Shown here piece after piece: positions 49,789 through 63,667 of a DNA stretch of 64,000 nucleotides (its first letter is position 1; every line of letters begins with the position of its first letter). Origin of the DNA: Trichoplax sp. H2 (taxonomy: Eukaryota; Placozoa; Uniplacotomia; Trichoplacea). The notes beneath the pieces were generated by a model. That model had not been told where the DNA came from and searched no databases. It worked only from the letters and a program-made list of their open reading frames with translations. Both the position numbers and the translations under genes were made by a program. Where the stretch lies: positions 186,001-250,000 of the forward strand of contig NOWV01000016.1 of the NCBI GenBank assembly GCA_003344405.1. Direction: 5' to 3'.

Positions 49789-52700
49789 ATGGCGACCGTT
49801 GGTGTTAAACGCGCTAACGATGACAACTTTGATGGGACTGTAGTTGCTGTCAAGAAGAATAAATATGAATTAGAAGTCAGCCGAAAGAATCAGCAATTAA
49901 TTGCTTCGGTAATAGTCAAGTTTGATAGGGTTTAACTTAGCTTAATAACACTTTTATCTTGTATGATCAGAAAAACATGTCTTTCGCTTATGCTGTCGAT
50001 AGTATACCAACCCAATCGACCCTTTGATCCATCCATAGACACTTTTGCATTCAATAGACTGTATATTCAGTGATCTTGCCATAAAATCATATCTTTCCAA
50101 CCTCTATCTAATTGAACTAGATGGAGTAATGTCCTCGTTAGGATATAGAAGCGTTCGAATGTTGGAAAATAACTTGCATGGGCTCAATAGCTTATTTATT
50201 GTCGAATATATTCAAATCCTATGCAACAATCACTTTATTCCTCGACAGTCTAGTATAGCCCTGTGTTGATCGTAGTTTGTCGCATTAATGCTCAATTACA
50301 ACACTTACAGTTTTGGACTTTATCCAAGACAGTAACTGCGTGGAATAAGCATGGATAGTGTAAATAAATTGCCCTAGCACAAACCATCAGTATGAGTAAA
50401 GAGCTGATGTCCTTTTTAATATTCTAAATCGTATGCCATCGGAAATGGCCTCGGTAGACGATCAGCTTGAAAGAGCTACATGATTGGCATAAGCTCAACA
50501 GCTTGTTGTCTGATATCGAAATCCTATACGACAGTACAGTAACTTTTATTCCTCGACAATAGCAGGTATTTGTTGATAATAATTTGTCGTAGTGATGTCC
50601 AGTTGACAACACGTATTTGGACTTTATGCCGCACACTGTGTGCGTGAAATAAGAATGGATAGTACGAGTAAATGAATTACCTCAGTAGAAATCATCAGTA
50701 CGAGTAAAGAACTAGTGAGCCTTGTACTATTATTATATCCGTAAAGCGTAAACTATCAGGCTGAAACAGCTACATGATTGAAAGGGATATTTATCGAAGT
50801 CATACCCGGTGACAGTACCTGGTGCATTTTGTCAAATATAGGACTGTAATAGGTGAAGTGAAAGTGGATGGTAAATCACTTGTGTCACTACAACCGAAAG
50901 GTCTGTGGATATGCTCGCGAAATTATACTGTAATCTGTTTTCTTCCTATAACCTTATGCCTTTGATCACCGAGCAATAGACTTGTTGCAATCAAAAGATG
51001 GTGTATGCTATCTTATGACAACGAACTACATCTCAACATTTTATAGCAACCATACCATGACGATGTAGTAATAAACTATATATAAATGTTCTTGTTATAT
51101 TTCTACCGCCCAATTAATATACTCTTATGTATACGTGATACTAAATCCTTCTTTGTCTGTAATGACAGGGTCCTCCTCGAACTTCATCACTTTTGGCACC
51201 AATTATGCTGCTAACTGGTCATGAGGTAAACTGAATAGTCATAGATTACTTATTACTAAGTAAAAGCTGCTCGGAAGATTTACTGTATGTATGACTAAGG
51301 ATCGATGGAATATGACCACTGTAGAAAAGTGATCAATATTGCTATTGGGTATTGTAGGGAGAAATATATACAGCTAAATTTCATCCTGATGGGGAAGTGC
51401 TGGCTTCTGCTTCCTTTGAAAGAAAAATTTGTAAGTCGGTTTTCTACACATTCTATTTTTTATTATTCAAAAAATTCGTTTAAAAGTGGACATGATCAAT
51501 AAGTCAGCATTCTCACTGCAACAGCAGTGCTAATAAACACCTTAACCATTAAGGTTTCTACAAAATACTATCTTTACTCTTCCTGTTCAAGCTGAATGTG
51601 AGATGTTATTTACAGTTGAGAAATTAGAAAATATTACTTGTGAAAGGATTGATTCACTATGCATATTGATTTAATATTACTACGGTATAATCTACTGTTG
51701 ATTATTTACGATTTACTACGGGTTTAGTCTAAATTAAACTGATAAATGTGTAAAGTCTCAATCTCATGCAAGTAATCATCAAATGTAATCCCCTTAACTT
51801 TAAGCGTATAATAATGATCACCAACTTTAACCTTGTCAATAAATTGTACCCTTATTTTCTTAGTTTTGTGGAATATTTATGGTGAGTGTGAAAATTATGC
51901 TATCCTGGAAGGTCATAAAGGAGCCGTTTTAGACTTGCACTTTTCTACAGATGGCAGGTACTTACTGAAACCATATGCGTATTTATTATTTTAGACTGGC
52001 ACTATAATTGCGAGAAAATAGTATTTTAAGGAATTGTAGCATAAGCAGAAAAAAGTGCTATCATTAAGATCAAACTATTGTGGTATTGTCTAAAAAGGAT
52101 ATGTTGTTTATTCTTTAGCCAACTGTTTTCAGCTTCAACAGATAAAACTGCAGCAATATGGGACTTTGAATCTGGGCAAAGAACTAAAAAGTTTAAAGGC
52201 CATACAGGTATTGTAAATAGTTGCCACCCATCTCGCCGTGGGACCCAAATGCTTGTTACAGGATCTGATGATTGTACTGCGAAATTGTGGGATGTTAGAA
52301 GAAGAGAACCAGTACATTCATTCCAGAGCAATTATCAAGTAATTTGATAAAATATTTCTCTTATATTTTAGAGGTATCAACGTAAGGATATGATTCTAGT
52401 TTATAAAATTAACACTTATTTCGTTTCCCTTTAAAGGTCACAGCCGTAAGTTTTAACGACACAGGTGATCAAATTATATCTGGTGGTTTGGATAACGTGA
52501 TTAGGGTAATGGATATGATTTAATTACATTCTTAAATACGATAAGTTATTTTTATGTTACGGCTATTAATAAGAATGTGGTGAAAGCATACGTACATGAG
52601 ATCTATAATGTATTTTACGATCTATTCTCTCGTTTAGGTGTGGGATTTGCGTAAGAACAATATCATGTATTCTATGTCTGGACATCTTGATACTATTACT

Positions 52701-53550
52701 AGTTTAAGTGTAAGCCCTGATGGATGTTATGTTATGTCTAATGCTATGGATAATTCAGGTATGTGAAATATTATTATATTAGTAGTGAAATTCTTTCAGC
52801 ATTTCGTAATTTTATTAAGGTACCATTTTATCTCATCCTACTCCTTCTTAAATCGTACAGTTCGTATTTGGGACATAAGACCTTACGTACCGGGTGATCG
52901 ATGTCTTAAAATTTTCACTGGAGCTCAACACAATTTTGAAAAGGTAACATTGTAGGAATGCAACATTGATAAACCTCTAATTATATGAACTAATAAAAGC
53001 TAACTCTTGGTATTGTATTGCAGAATCTTTTGAAATGTAGCTGGTCACCGGATGGCAAAAAAATTGCAGCTGGTTCAGCGGATAGGTAAACGATCGAATT
53101 ATTCGTAGGCAGTTCCATATACTGTATACATATTTGTATCCTTAATTTGTAGTTGGTATCACGTAATGACCAATACCGTATGAAATAATTCTTTAACACA
53201 GTAGATTCAAGTAAATATCATTTACTTGCAATCTCAAGGCATCATTTCTGGCAAGAGACAATAATTGCTAATTTAAAATTTATATTTACTAGATTTGTAT
53301 ATGTATGGGATACTGCGACACGACGTATATTATACAAACTACCAGGACATGATGGATCAGTAAATGACGTCCAGTTTCATCCTATCGAACCTATAGGTTG
53401 TTATGAGTCTGATTATTATCATAGGATACTGTCAGCTACCTTTGTGTAATTAAATGTGCTAATACATCTTGTGCTTATTCTAATTTTCTCATTGCAGTGA
53501 TGTCTTGCGGTAGTGATAAGAAAATCTACCTTGGAGAGCTTGAATTGTAA
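49789..53550 (+). CDS. SNRNP40: U5 small nuclear ribonucleoprotein 40 kDa protein (WD40 repeats), 351 aa
   Basis: Eleven exons: 49789-49908, 51169-51225, 51358-51430, 51864-51957, 52119-52338, 52437-52505, 52638-52758, 52861-52943, 53024-53085, 53293-53396, 53498-53550 (1056 nt). It is a core U5 and spliceosome scaffold protein. After a short basic N-terminus (VGVKRANDDNFDG), PPRTSSLLAPIMLLTGHE leads into seven WD repeats. Repeat signatures include SASTDKTAAIWDFESG, GSDDCTAKLWDVR, SGGLDNVIRVWDLR, SNAMDNSVRIWDIRPYVPGD and AAGSADRFVYVWDTATRR, and the protein ends GSDKKIYLGELEL. Alignment to the human protein (357 aa) runs nearly end to end, except for a divergent N-terminus. The start codon lies in AACATGGCGACC, which resembles a YY1 site. 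Intron 1 (49909-51168) carries a diverged duplication. Confidence 0.96.
50120..50740. repeat. Diverged direct duplication of about 310 bp in SNRNP40 intron 1
   Basis: Landmarks repeat in the same order. TTTATTCCTCGACA occurs near 50233 and 50546, GGACTTTATCC/GGACTTTATGC near 50315 and 50620, GAATAAGCATGGATAGT/GAATAAGAATGGATAGT near 50344 and 50648, and AGTATGAGTAAAGA/AGTACGAGTAAAGA near 50390 and 50698. A partial third start (CTGAAACAGCTACATGATTG) is near 50760. Confidence 0.8.
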
Positions 53551-55606
53551 ATAAGCACGAAAGAATATAGTGATAGCAATCGAGATATGAATCTGGATCA
53601 TCGACTTTTCTGTATCTGTTACAGCTAACCATATTGATAGTATTTAATGTTTTTATAATTGCTCTTATTATAACTGATAGTACAAGGCAAATTACAAATA
53701 CCTTTATGTCATTCCATATATGGAAGCATTTGTTATTTTATGGCAAACCCTACTGTCTTTGTACGGTTATAGCAGCATACTTTTTTCCCCTCTACTTGAA
53801 ATTTAGATTAAGTCACCATTTAAAATTTCCGTTATTACGTCAAATAAAGGCAGACATGATATTCTTAAATTGACGTAATACAGAGTATATTGCTTTAATT
53901 GAGCTGCTATTATAAATATTCAGCTTCTTTTAATGTTTAAAGCTTTAGTATTCCAACATAAGTCCATTTATAATATATGCATCTTGAAGTAGAGCAGTAG
54001 TTTAGTACTGTAGGTCGGCTCGTGTAAGGTAATTTTTTTCAATTTCTTGTCGCTGCTCGGTGTGAAAGGTCATTGTAAACCAATCCGATCATTAACATAG
54101 TACCTTCAGGTATACCGTAAATGAGTAAAAGCACAGATATCGGAATGCCTGATAACACTAGAGTACACTTTCGTCTCACTTTTTCACATACAGTATTTCA
54201 TCTGATCTATTATAAGGAAAAGTTAGCAATCGTTTTTATTTCGATATGCACCATACCATTGCTATAAATCACATACCAAGTATCATAGCCTACAAAGGTA
54301 GATCGCAAATAATTATCAGTACTTTTTCGTCAATTTGTTGCATTCTACGTATGTGCATAGTAGCGTCTCTTCTAATATTTAGCACGGAGAAGTCGAGGAT
54401 ACAGGTGTGAAACAGAATCACATTCAGTATGTACTTTGCGTCGACTCATACAGCTAGATATTTTAAGAGAATGTTTCTGCATACAGTGATACACTTTTTC
54501 GTTAGATTATTTATAGACTCCCATTTCAATCTGCTTTTTAGTGGTAAGAAGTTTAGCAATGGTAACTCAATCATACGTATCATCTGCCATACACAGAAGC
54601 ACGCTTCTTTACTCGAATCATAAATTATAAAAAACAAATAAAATTTGCACATTAACTCAATAAAGGATTTATTATCATGCTTTATATCATCAAACAAGCT
54701 TGGAATTAGATAATGAAGGAACAAATTACAGCAGCTGGTATTGCAAAAGAATAAGAGAAAAAAATAGAGCCAAAGTAGAAGGAAAAAAGCTAAAAACTTT
54801 GAATGATATTATGATTAGTTGGAATATCGGCAAAACGAAGATTCAGGAAAATTTGATTTGCTATCATATATTTTTCATCTAATTTAATTTTCAATTTATG
54901 AAGATGAAAAACATTTGTGAATTACCTAGTTAATTAATTAAAAGGAATCAATTTTGCCAGCATAAATTCAATATATCGCCGGCATAGTATAGTTAAAGAG
55001 TATAGCTGGAAATAACAGCATTATGCATTAAATATAATGACAGTTATGATGATATTACACATACGTATGTATGTAACGACGACATTAAGAGTAGCAATAA
55101 GCAGAATAGGATATGGTAATAATATAGAATGATTAATTAATGTGACAGCGACAATTTCTGTTATTTTGAGCATCTACGATCTAAAAAGACCTGAAATTAA
55201 TTTCGCAGTGGGAAAACTAAACGTTCTTTTCCAGTATTCTGCAGAAAATAGGATATTTCTATATTCAAGGTGTTGTCAATCCTGGTAATAAAGTTAACTT
55301 TAAATTGTCTTGAATTGATATTGGCGGTCTAGTTGAGGAGTTATAACAAGGAACAACATTATCAATATCCGCAAAATGGATCATAATAATTTGTACTATA
55401 TAGACCAAGTTGACTTAATTGTTATTGATCATTGATAAACTCCCAAGTAACTTATCTACATGACGAGAATATGCACTATTACGATGGATATATATCTATA
55501 ATATTATATAACTAGATATTAGGTCACAGATGAATTTCCAGCACAGAAATAGGTAGTAGGGATGTGGTAAAATAAAGAAATTGAAGAAAAGCATATTTTA
55601 TATACG

Positions 55607-55628
55607 CATATATATATATATATATATA
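55607..55628. repeat. (TA)n microsatellite
   Basis: An alternating TA run of about 22 bp lies in the SNRNP40-LHX intergenic region, followed by related ATGTATGTAT sequence. Confidence 0.9.
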
Positions 55629-56804
55629 CATGTATGTATCAATGTTTCCATCTCCTAATTGTATTATGGATTGTGATATATGTTAAGGTCATGATCGAAA
55701 TGGAATAATACAGATCATGGCTGTCATTTTTCTTACGGCTTTTTAAGCAAATCGAAACATATAGCTGAGACTTGTCATTTTATAAATGTGACAAGTTATC
55801 TTGGCATGCGTGATTCACCATCAAGCAAAATAGTTACTATTGAGTTGTAATATGTATAATTCAAATACCAATTAAAGATTTATATGAATATCACTTGTAG
55901 CCAAAAACACGTTAGGAGTATGATAGCATTATACAACTACATTTATAATTCAACATTGGAAACGATTTTTACAATATATTCATTGATGTGAACACAAGTA
56001 TCAAAGATTAATTGCTTGTAGTAGCTAATGTCTCTCATTATTTTCATTAAAGCTCCTTTAATATACCGTCTATGAGCTAACCAGTAATTCTAGCGCAGAA
56101 GTAGATGATCCAAGAAGTACTAGTTGATATATCTAACATGCCATTATTGAAAGGATACTTCATATGAATGATTTTTAACAAGCATGGTAGTAGATGTTAA
56201 ATTATTTTCTTGTAAACTGCTTTTAAAGCCAGTTTAAATGAATAAAATTTGTAGCAAGTGGTATAATAATCATATAGATGTGTTGCCTATTAGGAACTGA
56301 ATTTTTGGACAGACGGTAGTGATGATGGTATAAAAATTAGAAAATCGACCAAAGAAGATAGTGCAAGACCAATATAACTTGAAGCACAGTAGTAGAAAGA
56401 TACCATCCACGTTAAGGCTATATTTAGAGCTTTGATTGCCCAATACTAAGGCAATAAATTACATACACGTAAGATATTCTAGCGGAATATACAAGTAGCT
56501 GTAGAAAATGAGCATAATACGATCGATACTACAGTATTTAAAATATTACAAATAAGGCAAAAAGAATTAATTACAATCCTGCTATAGCAATTTACTACCG
56601 AGTAACTACAATAATATAATAATAATGGATTGAAAACATAGATAATAAATATCGAATGTGCAGTCTAGAAATAACATTTTTACAATATTTTCAAGTAAAA
56701 TTGCGTTTATACCTTCTATTTGAGCTATTCTTGAATATAGTACATTGGATTATAAAATCGTAAGATATAGTATTAATAATAAAGAATAGTTATGACTGTA
56801 ATAA

Positions 56805-56970
56805 TGCAAGAGCAATAATAATATTATTAATAATAACATTATTCATTTAATAATTAGTAATCATACTAGTAATATATATATAATAGTAAGAATATTAATA
56901 ACAATAATATTAATAATAATATGGAATATTCGAATAGTCGTAATAATAATAATATTATTATTAATTTAGC
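56805..56970. repeat. AAT/ATT trinucleotide-rich low-complexity block
   Basis: Runs of AATAAT and ATTATT alternate, giving several AATAATATTATT palindromes. It is simple-sequence DNA with no coding signal, about 600 bp from the 3' end of the LHX gene. Confidence 0.8.
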
Positions 56971-57558
56971 TTAGAATCTTAATTGACGAGTTTCAATTAA
57001 CTCATGGGCTACATCTGATATAATAGACTAAACTGATGGAAATGGTCGTATCTCAAATTTTAATTTTTATGAAAGGCGATCGTATCATAACATGGAAAGG
57101 AAAAACAGCAAAAAATCTACAAATTACTGAATAAGAACATCAAAAATTTTTATCTTTAAAAATATTAATTGTCATTTCTAGGTACATAAAGTGTTCACAT
57201 ATGTAGATTTGCGCATATGAGTAAATTAGAGAAGTGAAAGATGTGGGAGATGAAATGAAAAAGTGAAAGAAACAGGAAGCAACAAGTTCTATAAGTTAGG
57301 AATGTAGAATAAACCTAAGCTAGAACATCAGTAGACATAATCGTGACTGTTAAAGGAAATAAATATTCCTACAATATTAAGACAGTTTCAGAAATGGTAA
57401 AGAATTGATTTAAAAATGAGATATTAAATTTTAACCAGATTATACAACAGTATCTTTTTCCATTGCTTGCATGCTCAAATTATTTCGGTACTATGTATAT
57501 CATTTTCCGATACTGTTTTCTATCACGATAGACTTATGATTAAGAGTCCATCTATCTA

Positions 57559-60500
57559 TTAGACAACAAGATTCAAACCATTGGAGTTGGTTGAATTAGT
57601 CTTATCTACTTGCTGTATTGATCGACGATATTTAGCTCGGGCATTCTGAAACCAAACTTGTAATACACGCTTGTTTAATCCTGTCTTTATTGATAATTGC
57701 TTTAGATCTTTACTATCTGGGTTATGATTAAGAGCAAAATAAGTTTTCATAGTTCGTAACTGAGGTTGTTTAAATGATGTTCTTATACGTTTCGATCTCC
57801 CATGTTCATCAGTAATGTCATCTAATACCATTTTACCGAAATCGTCGTCGTCCTTGTCGTGGCCTGATTAAATGAATAATATATATATGTATACCATGAG
57901 TTATATTGAATTCGTTAAAGATCATAATTATTGTGCCGTCGCAATTGAGAAACATAAGTATTGGGCAGATTTTCCTATTACTTATCTTGTTTAGTGTATT
58001 TAGTTTAGATTTAACGCGTTTATCAGCATACGGCATGAAATTGATGATATAAATGACTAGTTAAATTACTAATGACTTTTAAACGTAGACAAGTATTGAA
58101 ATTATTAGAATTGTATTAATTTATGTGATAAATAAGATATCAAACTATTAGTACTCGTAAATCTAAAATTAGAGGGAAATATTACTACTATGCCATGTTT
58201 TTAAACGGAGATAATAGCGTTTACTAGTATTATTTACTCAAGTGATTGTTATAAATACCGTAATTAATCTATACTAATAATTAAATATCTTTAATTTCGT
58301 AAGAGAGTGCTGAGCTAGTTATTGTTTTATCAAGCTAAAAATACTATATAAATCTGAATAATTGGCTAGTATAATATTACTATAACAATTATACTCTATA
58401 TACGCGCTGAAATACTATTCACTATTAGTTATAGTATGTATTCATTGCTCTAACACTTACGGTAATCTAATGATTAGTATTGAACACCGATAAGTACTTA
58501 AACTTTACAAATTATTTATTCATTCAATTAATTTACAAAGCTAAATATTACTACGTAGTCTTACACGAAAATTTAGTAAATGTGATACTAGTACGGTATG
58601 ATGCTTCTGAACTGAACTGGTAAGTGTCTGATATATTAATTAATTTAATACTATTAAAGCTATACAGTAATTATCTATACTAAGAATTAACTTTTATTTT
58701 ATTTTTAAGAAATTACAAAATTTATTAATATTTCATCCAAATTAAAATACCAATATAAATTCAGGGAATCTGCTAGTACCGCATCGTTTTGGTTCTAAAG
58801 ACTACATACATGCTAATATGTTCGCTAATATTCATTACAAAAATTATCATTTGGAGCTATTTTGTACAGAAGGAAATAACTTATTTAGTACATTGTAGAA
58901 ATTTCAGTAGTCCAACTTTGTGGCTGATACATGCACTGTATACAAGCATATTATCTCGCTACATTTTATCGGTTATACGGTTTTACTATGACAGTTAACA
59001 AAGTATGCTATGTAAGAATAGTTTCAAGATAGGCAGCGCTATTCTCAGCTCTTGCCCACTCAACCGACAATATCTTACCTTTTCCGTTGATGCTTGGATT
59101 ACTGTTTATATGATGGTTACCATAATCAGGACTTGAATTAGAGCTATCATGATTTTCTCCTGAATTATCTTTATTAGAATGATGTGAGTGCCGATGATCG
59201 TTAGTAATAGATTGAAAATGCTCTTTGCAATATAATTTGCATCCTCTCATTGCAAATTCTTCGCCAGTTTTTAACAATCTATTACATGTGTGGCAAATAA
59301 AGCAAGAACAATGATAAGCATACTCTCTTGCTTTCATAACATGTTCTTTAGGTGATATACCAGAATTACAAGTTGGACATTTGATGCTACCAAAACGGCT
59401 ATAACGACCATCATTTCAGGTGATGAAGAGCCAGGTTGTAGGATTGATCAAAGGGAGATCATATATATAATAAGAGGATACATTGATTAATATATTGATC
59501 AGGAATTATAGTTTCAGCGAAGATCAATATGATCACATTAGAGCCAGGTATGGAAATAGAAATCAATTTTAATAGAGTATTATATAATTTATTAAAAATG
59601 CATTCATAAAGTCTTTAAAGCAATGAAAAAAAGGGATCTAAATTAGCTAATTTATTGGTTTTAATAAATCAGAACTGGAATTAGTTATGTAAAATAAAAC
59701 TAGTATATATTATTTTAGCTGCTCAAAAATTTTATGTTTGTAAAGTGGTCCTAAGTTCTATTTAATAGTCTCATTATAGTCCGTAAATTTAAACTATAGC
59801 TATAACTTTTGTTAGGTTTAGATCTCTGGTATGACATAGAATACTTTTACCTGTAGATATTGATAGTTTATGTTATGAGTATAGATATTTTAGAGCTATA
59901 ATACCATCTCTAAAACATACTTTCGATACACGAACATCAACTCAATCGTATGAATTTGTATATAGCCGCAAAAGAATGATCAAGTAATATAGGAGTCTCC
60001 ACATGTCTGAATATAACCTATAAAATTTCGCTACATAATTGGCTGTTCTAAAACTATCCATGAATTCTTTAGTGAATTTGTAATATGGGAATTGTTTATA
60101 CGTAAAGTATCAATCTCTAAATTTTATAATACAAAAGGTGCCTATATAACAAGAAAAAACATTGTCTCCTTTTGACTTTGGACCTTCAAAGCAAAAGCTA
60201 ACGGTACGAAAACACGGTTATCTTGTTATTGTTGTCATATGGTTGTGGAAAGAAATCTATAGGATCGATTTCAGTGTTATTCATTATCATTTTAAGTATA
60301 CAGAAAAACTGGAATAGAAGAACAAAGAGGAATTGTAGTTATTTTGAGAAAGGATTCCTTTATCTCTGAGCTACTAGTTAAGGGTCCAACAGCTAATATC
60401 TACCATAACAGTAACAGGATGACGGATTCGATGGCATGGTATTAGTCTCTTAAAGTTTTTGCGGTAATGATTAAATATAGCTGAATCTATTAGTCAAGAG

Positions 60501-63500
60501 AATAAGTAATAGATGGCATGGTTGAAGTCTATCCGAGGTTAATATCAATTATTGGTCTGTAAATGGCGAAAATCAAAGAACTAAGTAGACAACATTATTA
60601 AAATAAAATCTAAATTAACTTAGCATGATAGATCATGACGTCAAGATATTATTGCTGTTATTAAGCTATTAAGCTATAAATTATACTTATAAGACCAATT
60701 CTAGATACAACTTTAAGCTACAACATGTTTTACAAGCTAAACTCAAAGTTTTAATCAATGTCTACAGTTGCTATTGTCAATAAAATATTAATCATTGTCG
60801 AATGTCGATAAAGTTATTTACAAAAAAATTTGATGAGTCTTAGACAATCTATATACCTAGCTCAAATCCTCATAAATTTAGATATCTTCACTAGACAGTT
60901 TGTATCTAATACTTGGCAGTCACACTCATTTAAGGATGAGAATATTTCGGAAAATGGCGAGGGAAGAACTAGAATATACGCGTACGTAGAAACAACCTGC
61001 TTTCAGTATTTCTACTGATCTGACTTGCTACCTCATCAAACTGCTATGATAAGCCCATAGGCTGTTGTACAAAAATGGATAAGACTATAGTATATTATTC
61101 ATAATCTACATGAACTATCAATAAATCAGTAATTTTGCTACGTTGATTACCTAGATCGTTTAGTAAAGGGAAAAATATTACGAAAATTCAACATCAATGA
61201 ATTAGAGTGGATTCTGTAGCTACCGAGTTGAAAACGGAAATTGAATTTGGGATCAAACAAAACAATAGATGTCATCTACAGAACTCTATTTGAGATCTAA
61301 ACATCATGGGATATGGAAAAATTAAACTGTTTTAGACTATGAGAGTTAGTGATAGCAAAATACCGAAATAAACTGTTAGTAAATATCTGGATAGCACGAT
61401 GGTATAAATTTCATTTAAAAAATCCATAAAAGTGTGAGCAGAAAGTAATTAGAGTGTCCATATAGAATACTTTTACACGGTCGATTGAATGCAGAAAAAC
61501 ATTTTGATGAAACTAGTTCTTAAACTCGACTATTCATCTGTCGCTGATCTCTCTATTAAATTAGGAAGTTAACTTATCTATCACATGTTTTTATGAATTA
61601 CTGGACAGTATTGTTATTTAACATAGAATTTTTATAAACGAAGACATATAAAGTAAGAACTGATAGATAATGTGTTACATGGAAGCTATTTCTTCCTCGG
61701 TATATACATTTATCTACCATATTTTTTCGTGAATTATTGGACAGTATTGTTATTTAACGTAGAATTATTATGAACTAAGATTTATAAAGGAAGAACTGAT
61801 GAACAATGTTTTACATGGATGCTGTTTCTTTCTTGGTAGATATATTTATCTATCGTATTTTTCGTGAATTAATGGACCGTGTTGTTATTTAAGGGAGAAT
61901 TTTTATAAACTAAGACTTATAAAGTAAAACCGATAGTCAATGTGTTACATGGAAGCTATTTCTCTCTCAGTAGATATATTCATCTATCATATTTTTTTAT
62001 ATATTACTGGATAGTATTATTATTTAACGTAGAATTTTTATAAACTAAGACTTATAAAGGAAGAAGTGATAGACAATATCTTGTATGGAAACTATTTCTT
62101 TCTCGCTAGATACTTTTATCTATCATATTTTCATGAATTACTGGACAGTAATGTTATTTAATGTAAAATTATTATAAACTAAGATTCATATAGGAAGAAG
62201 TGGTCGATAATGTGTTAAATGGAACTCTTTCTAACTGAAATTGTAAAATATAACACCAATCAATAAAATAATTTATATTTCCCTATAAAAATAGGACAGT
62301 ATATTTATCTATCGTTAAGTATCTTCATTATTTTTGAGCAATATTACTTTTTAACCTCAAATTTTAGAGGTAAAGAAGAGTAAAAGTAAGAATAGATGGG
62401 TACGGTAATGTATATTATAAGAATAAAAATTTGTTAGATTAAAAATACAGACTATAATATCAATTGATATAACGATTGTTTTTCCTCTTTTATAAATGCA
62501 TATGTTTATCTATCACTAAATTTCGCCTGTAATAAGGGGGCAATATCAATTTTAATCTAGAATTATTATGAAATTAGAGTGATAAAATAAGGACTGATCG
62601 AAAATACATAAAATCATAGCCTAAATACCACAAACTATAACATCAAGAGCTATTTCCTCAGACAAGAAATCGTATATAACTAATACAATTTCTCGTATTC
62701 TATACAAATGTTGTATGAGATTTAAGAAGATCGCTGTTCAAAGTTGTAAATTTAAATAAAATTATTCAATGGTGTCTAGGAATGAAATCAGTATTTCTTC
62801 TATTTTTTTTGGAGAGGGATTTACATGTTCTCTGTCTATATCAAAACAATCTATCCTTCTATTGCAAGATTACTTTCTATTTTGATTAAACTGAATTGAG
62901 CATTCATACGAAAGAAAGAAAGAAATTCCCTTATGACGAAATTAGATGATGTATTTGCAATTGAAAGAAAAGGAACATGTATTGTAACAGTAGATTGGAT
63001 GTATTGAAAGATTAATATGGATAGATAATGGACAAGAAAGTTAATCGACTACTTGACAAAATGACATGTAAAAAATAAAAAGTTTTCAATGGGCATTCAA
63101 AGAATAAAACGGCAGACAGGATGGAAATTGAAAAAATAATAAGAGGGGAGACTCTGATAAAATACTTTAAAAGACAAAAAAAGTATAGGAAATCAATTTA
63201 ATAGCAGTTGTGACATTGATTAGCTATGTCTACGTTATGAGTATTGCCATGATTACAATTACTTAGACACCTACTTGAAATAATCGGTCCTACAAAAGAT
63301 GTTGCCTTGCTTAACATAGCAACTTTGATCTTTATCTAATGGTTCATTGCAGTCATAGCATCGCAAACATTGTATGTGCCATTTTTTGTCGGTTTTTTGA
63401 ATACCCAGATATTCTTGATCCATGATACTACGACCACAGCCAGCACAGTATTCATTAAGTCTTCCCAGTGGATGACGATGATGATGAGCATGAGTTGTTA

Positions 63501-63667
63501 GTTCATTAAGCAACTATTAATATCATAACAGAGGGAAGAGAAGGTAGATAGAATTAGTAATTTATTTATCGTACTAAATTGAACGTATTTATACAGTAGT
63601 TTACGATTAATAATCTATTCGCTATATTGACGGCATCATGAAGATCGTTAGTATCATCCTTTTTCAT
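57559..63667 (-). CDS. LHX2/9: LIM-homeobox transcription factor, LHX2/9 (apterous) class, 308 aa
   Basis: Exons in transcript order: 63667-63605 (inferred first exon), 63513-63275, 59398-59079, 57863-57559 (927 nt). LIM1 at about residues 44-99 begins CAGCGRSI and has HIQC, CYDC and CRTDYF. LIM2 at about 108-160 begins CPTCNSGISPKEHVMKARE and has YHCSCFICHTCNRLL and CKEHF. A His/Ser/Asn-rich linker and an acidic stretch (HDKDDDDFG) lead to a homeodomain at about 230-289, with RIRTSFKQPQLRTMKTYFA, NHNPDSKDLKQL and LQVWFQNARAKYRR, all diagnostic of LHX2/9. It encodes a nuclear regulator that works with LDB cofactors through its LIM domains. The protein is short after the homeodomain (about 19 residues). 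The three downstream exons are secure. The first exon is inferred from its ATG, open frame and a phase-0 GTAAAC donor that joins in frame. Confidence 0.92.
61575..62240. repeat. 135-bp tandem repeats in the LHX LIM1-LIM2 intron
   Basis: ACATGGAAGCTATTTCTT-like sequence recurs at about 61677, 61813, 61948, 62083 and 62219, spacings 135-136 bp. Each unit also carries a GAATTACTGGACAGTATTG-like word and ATAAACTAAGACTTATAAAG. More diverged copies continue to about 62620. The array lies in the 3.9 kb intron 59399-63274. Confidence 0.9.

Larger units (their letters stand above)
53551..57558. other. AT-rich intergenic region between convergent SNRNP40 and LHX genes
   Basis: This 4 kb stretch has no recognisable exon on either strand. 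It holds the 3' flanks of both genes, a TA microsatellite (55607-55628) and an AAT/ATT-rich low-complexity block (about 56805-56970). Otherwise I see nothing in it. Confidence 0.5.

Noticed and set aside
54700-54882. 60-codon Lys-rich open frame on the + strand
   Set aside because: It is a low-complexity AT-driven frame with no splice context, family similarity or neighbouring exons.
63275-63513. Treating the TTG at the LIM1 exon boundary as the protein start
   Set aside because: The position is preceded by a clear AG acceptor and there is no ATG before the LIM1 domain in this exon, so an upstream exon must supply the start.
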